64,000 nt of DNA, from the NCBI GenBank assembly GCA_963817635.1, contig CAWFPR010000005.1:248001-312000 (forward strand), given 5' to 3'. The notes under the pieces are model-generated. The model ran no database searches, was not told where the DNA came from, and saw nothing but the letters and a program-made list of their open reading frames with translations. Position 1 is the first letter of the stretch; each line of letters begins with the position of its first letter. Shown piece after piece: positions 25,679-34,321 of this stretch. This stretch comes from CAWFPR01 sp963817635. GTDB taxonomy: Bacteria > Acidobacteriota > Vicinamibacteria > Vicinamibacterales > 2-12-FULL-66-21. The position numbers and the translations under genes were made by a program.

Positions 25679-26893
25679 ATGACCATCACCTCCGCCGCCG
25701 ACGTCATCGCGGTCGAATCCGCGCACCTGCTCCAGATCTACAAGCGCAACCCGATCGTTTTCGATCGGGGCCGCGGATGCCGCCTCTTCGACCAGAACGG
25801 TCGCAGCTATCTCGATCTGCTCTCCGGCATCGGCGTCGCCTCGCTGGGGCACGCGAACCCGACGCTGGCCGCCGCGATCGCCGAACAGGCGCGGCAGGCG
25901 CTTCACACGTCGAACCTCTTCTACCATCCGCTGCAGGGCGAAGTGGCCGCGCGGCTCTCCGATCTGTCGGGACTGCCGCGCGTGTTCTTCTGCAACAGCG
26001 GCGCCGAGGCGGTCGAGGCGAGCCTCAAGTTCGCGCGGCGCTTCTGGCGGACGCAGGGCACGCCGCGCAGCGGCATCGTCGCCTTCGAGCACTCGTTCCA
26101 TGGCCGGACGATGGGCGCCGTCTCGGTGACGTGGGACGATCACTACCGCGCGCCGTTCGCCCCGCTCGTGCCCGGCGTGACGTTCGTCTCGCCCGACGAT
26201 CCCGCCGCCCTCGCGGCCGCGGTCACCGAATCGACGGCCGCCATCATCGTGGAGCCGATCCAGGGCGAGGGGGGCGTCAGGCCGATCTCGCGCACGATGG
26301 CGGCCGCCATCACGAACGCCTGCCGGTCGAGCGGCGCCCTGCTGATCGCCGACGAGGTCCAGTGCGGTCTCGGACGGACCGGCCGCGCATTCTACTCGAC
26401 CGCGCTCGGGCTCGAACCGGAGATCATGGCGCTCGGCAAGGCGCTCGGCGGCGGCGTGCCGATCGGGGCGACGCTCTTCAGCGAGCGGGTCGCGAAGGCG
26501 GCGTCGTTCGGCGATCACGGCAGCACCTACGGCGGCAACCTGCTGGCGTGCCGCGCGGCGCTGGTGTTTCTCGAGGAGCTCATGGACAACGGCCTGATGG
26601 CGCATGTCGCGGAGGTGGGCGCGCACACCGAATCGAGGCTCCGCGCGATGGCCGGCCGCCAGCCGGCAATCCGCGACGTGCGGGGCGCCGGCCTGATGTG
26701 GGGCATCGAGCTCGATCGTCCCGCCGGAGCAGTCGTCGCCGCGGCGCTCGAACGGGGGCTCCTGATCAACCGCACTGCCGAGACCGTCGTGCGGCTGCTG
26801 CCGCCCTTCGTCATCACGGCCGCCGAGATCGACGAAGGACTGGAATTGCTCGAAGCCGCGATTGTCGCGGGAGCGGGGGAGCCACAGGCATGA
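25679..26893 (+). CDS. argD: Acetylornithine aminotransferase
   Basis: 404 residues from the ATG at 25679. Class III PLP aminotransferase: YLDLLSGIGVASLGHANP, VFFCNSGAEAVEASLKFARR, HSFHGRTMGAVSVT, IVEPIQGEGGV, LLIADEVQCGLGRTGRAF, and the PLP lysine in IMALGKALGGGVPIGA. Converts N-acetylglutamate semialdehyde to N-acetylornithine. The frame is open upstream into argB, but the ATG lies 14 bp after the argB stop and fits the family N-terminus. Its stop overlaps the next ATG (ATGA). Confidence 0.97.
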   Translation: MTITSAADVIAVESAHLLQIYKRNPIVFDRGRGCRLFDQNGRSYLDLLSGIGVASLGHANPTLAAAIAEQARQALHTSNLFYHPLQGEVAARLSDLSGLPRVFFCNSGAEAVEASLKFARRFWRTQGTPRSGIVAFEHSFHGRTMGAVSVTWDDHYRAPFAPLVPGVTFVSPDDPAALAAAVTESTAAIIVEPIQGEGGVRPISRTMAAAITNACRSSGALLIADEVQCGLGRTGRAFYSTALGLEPEIMALGKALGGGVPIGATLFSERVAKAASFGDHGSTYGGNLLACRAALVFLEELMDNGLMAHVAEVGAHTESRLRAMAGRQPAIRDVRGAGLMWGIELDRPAGAVVAAALERGLLINRTAETVVRLLPPFVITAAEIDEGLELLEAAIVAGAGEPQA

Positions 26894-27498
26894 CCAGCAT
26901 CTTCAGGCAGGCAGCGGCGTCGGACAGCCCCGCGATTCACCGGCTCATCTCGGACAACCTCGAGGTGGGCCACCTGCTCCCGCGCACGCTGGACGACGTC
27001 ACGGAGCACGCGTCCCGGTTCCTCGTGGCGGAAAACGCCGGGTCCGTGATTGCGTGCGCCGAGCTGGCGCCGCTCAGCGCCGTGGTTGCCGAGGTTCGGT
27101 CGCTGGTCGTGGACGGACCGGCCCGCGGGCAGCACATCGGCCCGCGCCTCGTGGCCGCGCTCGGCGCGGACGCGACGTCGAGGGGATTCCAGACCCTGTG
27201 CGCGTTCACCCACGAACCGGGGCACTTCGTCCGTCTCGGCTTCACGATCGTCCCGCACGTGTGGGTGCCGGAAAAAATCGCGCACGACTGCACGGCCTGC
27301 CCGCTGTTCCGGCGCTGCGGGCAATACGCGGTCACGCTCGCGCTCCGCCCTGGCGTCTACGTCGGGCCCGAGCCGCCGCCGGCGGTCATCTATGGCGGGC
27401 GCACCGTCGCGCCACGCCGTCCGCACATCGAACGCCTGCACATCGAAACCCGGGGTGCGCGGCGCGAGGAACCGGTGCGGCCAGCGGTGCCCGCATGA
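26890..27498 (+). CDS. argA: Short GNAT-type N-acetylglutamate synthase
   Basis: 202 residues. A GNAT acetyltransferase domain: FRQAAASDSPAIHRLISDN, VRSLVVDGPARGQHIGPRLV (acetyl-CoA loop RGQHIG), LCAFTHEPGHFVRLGF. It then has the cysteine-rich tail typical of short stand-alone NAG synthases: VPEKIAHDCTACPLFRRC. It lacks the amino-acid-kinase domain of E. coli ArgA. The assignment rests on this tail and on its place between argD and argJ with ATGA overlaps on both sides. A ~40-residue Arg-rich extension follows. It primes the acetyl cycle that ArgJ maintains. Confidence 0.9.
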   Translation: MTSIFRQAAASDSPAIHRLISDNLEVGHLLPRTLDDVTEHASRFLVAENAGSVIACAELAPLSAVVAEVRSLVVDGPARGQHIGPRLVAALGADATSRGFQTLCAFTHEPGHFVRLGFTIVPHVWVPEKIAHDCTACPLFRRCGQYAVTLALRPGVYVGPEPPPAVIYGGRTVAPRRPHIERLHIETRGARREEPVRPAVPA

Positions 27499-28712
27499 GC
27501 GACATCGTCGCGTCGCGGATTGAGGGCAGTGTGACGGCCCCCCGCGGGTTCCGCGCGGCGGGAGTCGCCTGCGGCATCAAGGCACGCGGCGGGCCCGATC
27601 TCGCGCTCATCGTGCCCGACAGGCTGGCCAGCGCGGCGGCCGTCTTCACGACCAACAAGGCACAGGCCGCGCCGATTCTCGTCTCGCGGAAGCACATGGC
27701 GGTGTCGGGCGGCCGCATCTCCGGCATTGTCGTCAACAGCGGCTGCGCCAACGCGTGCACGGGGCCCGAAGGGCTCGAGGACGCCCGGGCGATGACCCGG
27801 ACGGCGGCCGATCTGCTTGGCTGCGACCCCGGTGCGGTCCTCGTTGCCTCCACCGGCGTCATCGGCGTGAAACTGCCCATGTCGAAGGTCCGCGCCGGAA
27901 TCACGGCCGCGGCGGCGCAGTTGAGTGCCAGCGGCGGCCCGGCGGCCGCCCGCGCGATCATGACGACCGATCCGTTTCCAAAAGAGGCGGCGGTCGAAGT
28001 GCTGTGCGAGCGCGGTACGTTTCGCGTCGGGGGCATCGCCAAGGGCTCCGGCATGATCGAACCGCTCATGGCGACGATGCTGGGGTTCATCACGATTGAC
28101 GCCGTCGTCGAGCCCGACCTTCTGCAACGCGCACTGAAGGCGGCGGTGGACGAGACGTTCAACGCGATCACGGTCGACGGCGAATGCTCGACGAACGACT
28201 GCGTGTTCGCGCTCGCCGGCGGCGCGGGCGGTCCGGTGCTGCACGAGGGCGACCTGCCGCTGCTGGTGGACGCGCTCCTTCAGGTCTGCGAGCCGCTCGC
28301 GATTGGCATCGTCCGCGGCGGTGAGGGCGCGACCAAGCTCATTACCGTGCGCGTGACCGGGGCGGCGACGGAGGAGGAGGCGCGCCGCGCCGCCCGGGCC
28401 ATCGCCAACTCGCCGCTCGTCAAGACGGCGATCCACGGCGGGGATCCCAACTGGGGCCGCCTCGTGGCGGTCGCCGGCCGATCCGGGTCGGCGTTCGAGC
28501 TCGAAGGAGCAGCCGTGCGCGTGGGATCGGTGGAGCTCTTCAGCCACGGGCTGCCGCACGACGAGCTGGCCGATGAAGCGGCCGAGTACCTCAAAGGACA
28601 CGACATCGAAGTCGAGGTCAATCTGGGCACCGGCGGCCGCGGGCAGTCGCGGATGTGGACCTGCGACCTGTCGGCCGAGTACGTGCGGATCAACGCGGAC
28701 TACAGGACGTAG
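27495..28712 (+). CDS. argJ: Ornithine acetyltransferase / N-acetylglutamate synthase
   Basis: 405 residues, normal length. Transfers acetyl from N-acetylornithine to glutamate, closing the acetyl cycle. The Ntn-type precursor self-cleaves before a threonine; here the site is in GMIEPLMATMLGF, Thr194 by count. Other landmarks are VVNSGCANACTG, LVASTGVIGVKLPM, TVDGECSTNDCVFALA and the C-terminal HGGDPNWGRLVAVAG. Last gene of the argC-argB-argD-NAGS-argJ operon; its presence together with a NAGS gene means a cyclic pathway with a separate anaplerotic step. A tandem repeat begins ten bases after the stop. Confidence 0.98.
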   Translation: MSDIVASRIEGSVTAPRGFRAAGVACGIKARGGPDLALIVPDRLASAAAVFTTNKAQAAPILVSRKHMAVSGGRISGIVVNSGCANACTGPEGLEDARAMTRTAADLLGCDPGAVLVASTGVIGVKLPMSKVRAGITAAAAQLSASGGPAAARAIMTTDPFPKEAAVEVLCERGTFRVGGIAKGSGMIEPLMATMLGFITIDAVVEPDLLQRALKAAVDETFNAITVDGECSTNDCVFALAGGAGGPVLHEGDLPLLVDALLQVCEPLAIGIVRGGEGATKLITVRVTGAATEEEARRAARAIANSPLVKTAIHGGDPNWGRLVAVAGRSGSAFELEGAAVRVGSVELFSHGLPHDELADEAAEYLKGHDIEVEVNLGTGGRGQSRMWTCDLSAEYVRINADYRT

Positions 28713-28721
28713 GACTCAGGG

Positions 28722-29095
28722 GCTGAAGCCGCGGCAACGGGGCTCACCCCGGCGACAGCCGCGTGGGGCCTCACAGGAGAAACGGAGAGACGGAGGCACG
28801 GAGGGTGGGCCATTGCTGAAGGCGCGGCAACGGGGTTTACCCCGGCGACAGCCGCGTGGGGCCTCACAGGAGTAACGGAGAGACGGAGACACGGAGGGTG
28901 GGCCATAGCTGAAGCCGCGGCAACGGGGCTTACCCCGGCGACAGCCGCTGTGGGGCCTCACAGGAGTAACCGGAGAGACGGAGACACGGAGGGTGGGCCT
29001 TTGCTGAAGGCGCGGCAACGGGGCTTACCCCAGCGACAGCCACTTGGGGCCTCACAGGAGAAACAGAGGGACGGAGGCACGGAGGGTTGGCCATC
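28722..29095. repeat. Four-copy 93-bp tandem repeat downstream of argJ
   Basis: Units begin with GCTGAAGSCGCGGCAACGGG at 28722, 28815, 28908 and 29003 (periods 93, 93 and 95) and the last ends near 29095. Units differ at scattered bases and by a few one-base indels. Each contains GGGGCTYACCCC, able to form a small hairpin, and a purine-rich second half with repeated ACGGAG. The gene-free gap between argJ and the zinc-ribbon gene holds only this. Both strands have open frames of repetitive peptide, with no sign of translation. Confidence 0.95.
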
Positions 29096-29152
29096 ACTCG
29101 GGTGACAGGCCTGCCGTGTTACACTGCGGACAATCCCCGCAAGGAGCCTCCG

Positions 29153-29401
29153 ATGGAGTCGACGCGCATGTGCGGCAGGTGCGGCGGTGAAATGAACGCC
29201 GCGGGCGCTCTCTACTCGGCTGTGCGCCTGTCGTTCCGGCCGCAGGACTCGAAATTCATGACGCTCGAAACCGGCGACGTGATGACCAAGGCCGTCATGT
29301 GCCGCGACTGCGGCCTGATCGAAATCGTGGGCGACGTCAACAAGCTGCATCGGTTGACCGGCGCACCGGCGACCATGCCCACTCCGGAACGGAACAGCTG
29401 A
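29153..29401 (+). CDS. Small zinc-ribbon protein
   Basis: 82 residues, ATG at 29153 with AAGGAG six bases upstream. Two CxxC knuckles, MCGRCGG near the N-terminus and MCRDCGL about residue 51, frame a beta sheet, giving a zinc-ribbon-like fold; the middle (LSFRPQDSKFMTLETGDVM) is like nucleic-acid-binding or PF20097-type small proteins found widely in bacteria. Function unknown. It is convergent with the hydrolase gene (10-bp gap) and follows the 93-bp repeat. Confidence 0.85.
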   Translation: MESTRMCGRCGGEMNAAGALYSAVRLSFRPQDSKFMTLETGDVMTKAVMCRDCGLIEIVGDVNKLHRLTGAPATMPTPERNS

Positions 29402-29411
29402 CGGCACTCCG

Positions 29412-30623
29412 TCATTTCAGCGCGCCGACCACCTGCCCGAGGAAGTCGTTCAGGGCCCGCTGCTGTATCCAGCGGACAACGACGACGATGTCGTTCTCCC
29501 AGTCGATGTAGATGATGTTGCTGCCATTGCCCTGAAATGTGACGGCGGTGGCCGGCACCGAAGGCAGCGGCTTGCGGTCCGTGTTCAGGAACCAGTTCAT
29601 GAACCCGTAGTTCGGGTTCGCCGGCCCTGGCGTCCTGGCCATTTCGATCCACCGCGTCGAGACGAGCTGACGATCCTTCCACTTGCCGTTTCGCAGGAAC
29701 AGGTAGCCGAACCGGGCCATGTCGCGGGCGGAGATGAACATGCCGCCGCCCCAGTGGCCGCCGCCCGTCATCGACTGCATCCGCTGTCCGTCGAGATCGA
29801 TCCACGCGTTGTCGTAGCCCTGCCATCGCCACGTGCTGGATGCGCCAATCGGGTCCATGATCTCTTCACGCAGCACCTGGGGCAGCGGCTTGCGGATGAC
29901 GTGCAGCGCCGCAAGCGCGAGCACGTTCACGCGGACGTCGTTGTATTTGTAGCGCGTCCCGGGCTCGTTGAGCGGCCGGTTCGGCCAGTCGGCCGGCGTT
30001 CGCCCTTCAGGACGGTCGGCCCAGTCGGGCTTCCCCCAGAGCGTGCCCTGCCAGTCGCTCGTCTGCCGCAGGAGGTGCTCCCACGTGATTCCGGCGTTGT
30101 GTGGGCTGTCGAACAGCCCGGTGCCAGGCACGTAGTCGCGGACGCGATCGGTCACGTCGCGGATGAGGCCCTTCTCCACCGCGAGCCCGACGACGGTGGA
30201 CAGGAAGCTCTTGGTCACACTGAAGGTCATGTCCACGCGCGACGTCTCGCCCCATTCGGCGACGATGAAGCCATGCCGGATGATGACCCCGTTCAAGGCG
30301 CCACGCGGCTGCACAGGGCCGATCGGGGTATCGAAGGGCTCGCGGGCGCCGAATGTCGTCGCGAGATCGACGGCCAAATCCTTCGTGGCGGGATTCTCGC
30401 TCGCCACGGCGAATTTGATCGCCGCCTCGAGCTTTGCGGCGTCGAAGCCGGACTGCTCGGGCGTCCTGGCCTGCCAGTCGAACCGTTCGGGAAAGTAGGT
30501 GGCGGCCGCGGCCTGCGGCCGCGGGGCCGGACGAGCGGTCTGGGCCTCCGCCGCGAGGACGCACACCGGGAGCAGCAGCGCCAGCAGGCGGACGGCGGAT
30601 CGGGAGCGAGGAAGCTGTGTCAT
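29412..30623 (-). CDS. Secreted serine hydrolase, class C beta-lactamase family
   Basis: 403 residues. Signal peptide (AVRLLALLLPVCVLAAEA). Penicillin-binding-protein/esterase core: catalytic serine in MTFSVTKSFLSTVVGLA (SxxK = SVTK), the tyrosine motif YKYNDVRVNVLALA, and a GGGHWGGGMFISARDMARFG segment. The C-terminal KTG-like triad is not obvious. Such proteins hydrolyse beta-lactams, esters or D-amino-acid peptides; the family does not fix the substrate. The ATG at 30623 is chosen because it precedes the signal peptide directly; the frame is open further upstream into the divergent gene's promoter. Confidence 0.9.
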   Translation of the reverse strand: MTQLPRSRSAVRLLALLLPVCVLAAEAQTARPAPRPQAAAATYFPERFDWQARTPEQSGFDAAKLEAAIKFAVASENPATKDLAVDLATTFGAREPFDTPIGPVQPRGALNGVIIRHGFIVAEWGETSRVDMTFSVTKSFLSTVVGLAVEKGLIRDVTDRVRDYVPGTGLFDSPHNAGITWEHLLRQTSDWQGTLWGKPDWADRPEGRTPADWPNRPLNEPGTRYKYNDVRVNVLALAALHVIRKPLPQVLREEIMDPIGASSTWRWQGYDNAWIDLDGQRMQSMTGGGHWGGGMFISARDMARFGYLFLRNGKWKDRQLVSTRWIEMARTPGPANPNYGFMNWFLNTDRKPLPSVPATAVTFQGNGSNIIYIDWENDIVVVVRWIQQRALNDFLGQVVGALK

Positions 30624-30675
30624 AGCGGCGCGATTATCCCACGGTCGTGTGGTAGGCTGCGCCTGCTGCCCCGAC

Positions 30676-31692
30676 ATGCGCCAGATCGTCATCCCGCGAC
30701 ACGGCGGCCCCGACGTGTTCGAGACGCGCGAGGTCCCGGAGCCACAGCCGCGCGAATGCGAGATTCGAGTGCGCGTGAGGGCGGCGGGTGTCAACTTCTC
30801 CGATGTCCTCGCGCGGCTGGGTCTCTACCCGGACGCTCCGAAGCCCCCGGTCGTGGTGGGGTACGAGGTGGCCGGTCACGTGGACGCCGTGGGGCAGGCG
30901 GTCACGGGATTTTCAATCGGCGATCGCGTCGTGGCGACGACCCGCTTCGGCGGGTACGCCGATGCGGTGGTCGTGCCCGCCGCGCAGGTCTTCCGCTTCC
31001 CCGCCTTCCTGAGTGACGCCGAGGCGGCGGCCATCCCGGTCAACTACCTGACGGCGGCCATCGCGCTCTATCGCATGGCGGCGCTCACGCCGGACGAAAC
31101 CGTGCTGATCCACAACGCGGGCGGCGGCGTCGGGATTGCGGCGACGCAGCTCGCGCGCCTCCGCCGCGCGCGGGTGATCGGCACGGCCTCGAGCTTCAAG
31201 CACGACGCGCTGCGGTCGTTCGGCGTCGAGCACACGATCGACTACCGGCACGCAGACGTCGCGAAGGAAGTGCGGAGGATCACGCACGACCGCGGCGTGG
31301 ACGTCATTCTCGATCCGATCGGCGGGCACAGCTTCACGGCCAGCTACCGCCTGCTGGCGCCGCTCGGACGGCTCGTGCTGTTCGGCCTGTCGTCGGCCGC
31401 CCCCGGCGAGACGCGAAACTGGTGGAGGGCATTCCGCGCGTGGGCGGCGACGCCGCGCTTCGACCCGTTGTCGCTCATCAACCGGAATCGAGGCGTCTTC
31501 GGCCTGAACGTCGGGCACCTCTGGAACTCGCAGCAGCAGCTGAGGCCGCTGATGGAAATGGTGCTGGCCGAACTCCAGGCACGCCGCCTGCGGCCCGTCG
31601 TCGCACGCACGTTTCCGCTCGAGCGCGCCGCCGACGCCCACCGGTTCATTCAGGCCCGGCAGAACATCGGCAAGGTAGTCCTGACCACCTGA
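30676..31692 (+). CDS. MDR-type quinone oxidoreductase (VAT-1-like)
   Basis: 338 residues. Medium-chain dehydrogenase/reductase without the structural-zinc cysteines: MRQIVIPRHGGPDVFETREV, VRAAGVNFSDVLARLGLYPD, GYEVAGHVDAVG, the NADPH motif VLIHNAGGGVGIAATQLARL, and YLTAAIALYR. The closest kin by motif are synaptic-vesicle VAT-1-type and QOR enzymes, which reduce quinones or enoyl substrates with NADPH. The gene lies 52 bp from the divergent hydrolase start; that short gap must hold both promoters. Physiological substrate unknown. Confidence 0.92.
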   Translation: MRQIVIPRHGGPDVFETREVPEPQPRECEIRVRVRAAGVNFSDVLARLGLYPDAPKPPVVVGYEVAGHVDAVGQAVTGFSIGDRVVATTRFGGYADAVVVPAAQVFRFPAFLSDAEAAAIPVNYLTAAIALYRMAALTPDETVLIHNAGGGVGIAATQLARLRRARVIGTASSFKHDALRSFGVEHTIDYRHADVAKEVRRITHDRGVDVILDPIGGHSFTASYRLLAPLGRLVLFGLSSAAPGETRNWWRAFRAWAATPRFDPLSLINRNRGVFGLNVGHLWNSQQQLRPLMEMVLAELQARRLRPVVARTFPLERAADAHRFIQARQNIGKVVLTT

Positions 31693-31720
31693 CCGCTGGC
31701 CGACCGGCCCGCAGAACGCG

Positions 31721-34094
31721 CTACCGGCCCGCCGACGTGATCTTCGTCGGCGCGCCTCCCCCCAGGAACCTGTTGAAGAACGTCTCCATCCGTCCGAGGG
31801 TGTACAGCCATCGGCTGTGCAGCATCGACTCGTGCGTGTCGTCGGGAAATACGATCAGCTCGTAGTACACGTCGCGCTGCCGCAGGAGCTGGACGAGGCC
31901 GGTCGTCTGCTGGAAGTCGACGTTGCGGTCGTCGTCGCCATGCACGAGCAGCACGGGGGACTTCCAGCCATCGATCGCCCCGATCGTGGAGGACTTGAAC
32001 GAGACCGATTCCGGGTCGAGCGAGCTGCCCCACAGGTGCACGCCCGCCAGATCGACGCCCGCCTTGAAGATGTCGGAGTTGCGCGCCAGCGCCTGGGACG
32101 TGAGGACACCGCCGTAGGAGAGCCCCCAGATGCCGACGCGGTTCGGATCGACGTCCGGCCTCGACTGGAGGTACTTCCCGCCGGCGACCACGTCCTGGTA
32201 CTCGGCGTTACCGCGTCCGCCCGTGTTTGGTGCGTTGCGGAACGACCGGCCGTACCCGATGCCGCTGCGATAGTTGATCGACAGCACGACGTATCCCTGG
32301 TTCGCCAGCCATTCGTTGATGCCGTACGCCCAGTGATAGAACTGCATGTAGTGATAGCCGAGCAGCATCTGGCGCGCCGGTCCGCCGTGCACGAAGACGA
32401 TCGCGGGGCGCTTTTCGCCCGGCTTGATGTCCTTCGGGAGGAAGAGCTGGTTGTGGATCTCCAGGCCGTCCTCGGCCTTGGTCAGGACGATCTGCGGCTC
32501 GACGTGGGCGTCCATCGGAAAGCCCCTGCGCGTGGCCGGAAACACGATCTTCTGCGCCGCGGCCTGCTGCGACGAGGCTGACGCGAGCTTCCAGACGCCG
32601 AGCGACTGCGGCATCTTCCAGTCCGCACTGAAGGTCGCGAGCGCCTTTCCCGAGGCCAGCGGCATCGGCATCGTCTCGATGCCGGTGCCGGTGGTGACCT
32701 GCCAGGGCGTGCCGCCCGTCACCGGAACCGCCCAGATATGACGGCGCTCGATGTCCTTCGCGTTCGTGCAGTAGTAGAGGGTCTTGCGGTCCGGCGACAG
32801 CGCCACAGACGTCTGATTCTCGATCAGGCCATCGGTCGTCGTCAGCAGAACGGGCTTCGAATCCGGCGTCGGCGATATTCAGCGAGTAGTAGCGGTCCCA
32901 CTCGTCCGGGGTCCGGCGGGCGGCTGGGGCTCGGCGCGCGCCGTCTGGTCGCCTCGCCCGCGGCGCCGCCGCGGCCGCCGAACTCGCCAGGGGGAACACG
33001 ACGTAGTCGCCCGCGAGCAGCAGGTTGTTGAGCGAGCGTGAACATCCGATCGTTGGGCTGGTTGTGCCAGACCTCCTGCGCCTCCCCGGTCGCCACGTCG
33101 GCCTTCCACAGCGAGAGCGTGTAGCCCCCCTTGAACGTCGCGCGCGTGAGCCCCGGAATCTGCTGCGCGGCCGGCGGGATGTTCGGGTTCGCCCCTCCGG
33201 CCGCCCTGGCCCTGGCCGCGGCCGCCGCGGCCCTGCGCGTTCTGCGGCTGGAAGGCCGGTCCGCTCGAGAGCCCGACGCCGCCGACTTCCCTGCTGCGCC
33301 TGCTGTCCGAAGGGCAGCCCCGGGCGCCGGACGAAGACGATGGACTTGCCGTCGGCCGACCAGAGCGGGCTCGCGTCGAAATCCACGCTCGGCGACATGT
33401 ACTTCACGGTGCGCGCCGCCATGTCGTAGACGACGACGAAGCTGTGATCGGTGCGGTTGGTCACGAACGCGATCTTCCGGCCGTCGGGCGACCACTGCGG
33501 CGCACTCTGGGCGCCCCACTCGGTGATGAACGCCTTCTCCCCACGATCCATCTCGCGCGTCGGGCGCACGGGCGTCACCTTCGCGCGGTAGATCTGATCG
33601 TCCTTCACGAAGAGGACCGAACTGCCGTCGGGCGCCAGGGCGGGGTTCGCGCCTTCGGCGACCCGCCAGGCCGGGCCGCCGCCCGTGCGCGCCGCCCAGA
33701 TCGCGCGTTCGGGGCCGTTGGGATCCGCCGTCGGATTCGCCACCCAGCCGGAGCGGTTCGGCGCCGTCCCGCGCACGAACACGACCGTCGAGCCGTCGTC
33801 GGATATCTGGATGTCCGACATGTCGATGCCGTCGTCCTTCATGAAATTCGTCAGCCGCACGGGCGTGAATGCCGGGCCCACCGCCGTGTAGGCGTTGCGC
33901 TTGCCCTCCTCGAAGGCAACCCAGGCGAGCCGGTCCACCTTTCGCGCGGCGGCGAGATCGAGCGGAGACGCAGGGCTCAGGAACTGCTGGTAGAGCGGAA
34001 CGGCCGGCTGCGGCGGGGCTGTTGAAACGCGAACGGCGTGTGTGAAGACCAGGACGCACACGGCGGCAATGGCGGCTTGGCGGACAACGCGCAT
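31721..34094 (-). CDS. S9 family prolyl oligopeptidase-like peptidase with at least three frameshifts
   Basis: About 790 residues when frames are joined. N-terminal signal peptide (AAIAAVCVLVFTHAV) with a GGAGGAG before the ATG. Beta-propeller repeats follow (ISDDGSTVVFVRG; WSPDGRKIAFVTN; WSADGKSIVFVRR). The alpha/beta-hydrolase domain at the 3' end is intact: PAIVFVHGGPARQ, catalytic serine GIWGLSYGGVLTS, Asp in LLVHGDDDRNVD, His in FPDDTHESML. Frameshifts lie near 33290, 33030 and 32870, all in the propeller within G/C-rich, repetitive-looking DNA. The catalytic half has an uninterrupted frame of its own (to 32806). It is exported and would cut short peptides in the periplasm. Confidence 0.85.
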
Positions 34095-34195
34095 CTTCTC
34101 CTCCAGGGATGTGGCAAAAAGTCCTGTTAGAATACTCCCCCATCAGTTTTCCCGACGAGCATTTCATGCGAACGACCGTCATCGCCATCTGCCTG

Positions 34196-34321
34196 CTCGA
34201 TCCGACGCCGGACTTCGGCCACGGCGTGACGAAACCAAAGGCGGCTCGGGCCGCCATGGAGCACAACCTGGAGTGGTTCAATCAATACGTCTGGGGCGAG
34301 CGTCCCTCCGGCACGCGGTGA
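34196..34321 (+). pseudogene. C-terminal remnant of a second S9 peptidase gene
   Basis: The peptide PTPDFGHGVTKPKAARAAME, then HNLEWFNQYVWGE, matches the extreme C-terminus of S9 peptidases (the region of the catalytic His and the closing WFxxY helix). It is in a 70-codon frame whose first ~29 codons (from 34109) look unrelated. The rest of a peptidase gene is absent, and the neighbouring S9 gene on the other strand has a different C-terminus. The stop overlaps the GTG of the next gene (GTGA), as if an operon had lost most of its first gene. Alternatively it is a small protein of its own. Confidence 0.65.

Noticed and set aside
28700..29018. Repeat-peptide genes on the minus strand
   Set aside because: Frames stay open only because the 93-bp period is divisible by three; no ribosome site and a one-base indel between copies breaks them.
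28722..29095. CRISPR array or integron attC sites
   Set aside because: Units are contiguous 93-bp copies without spacers; no core attC motifs, integrase or cassettes.
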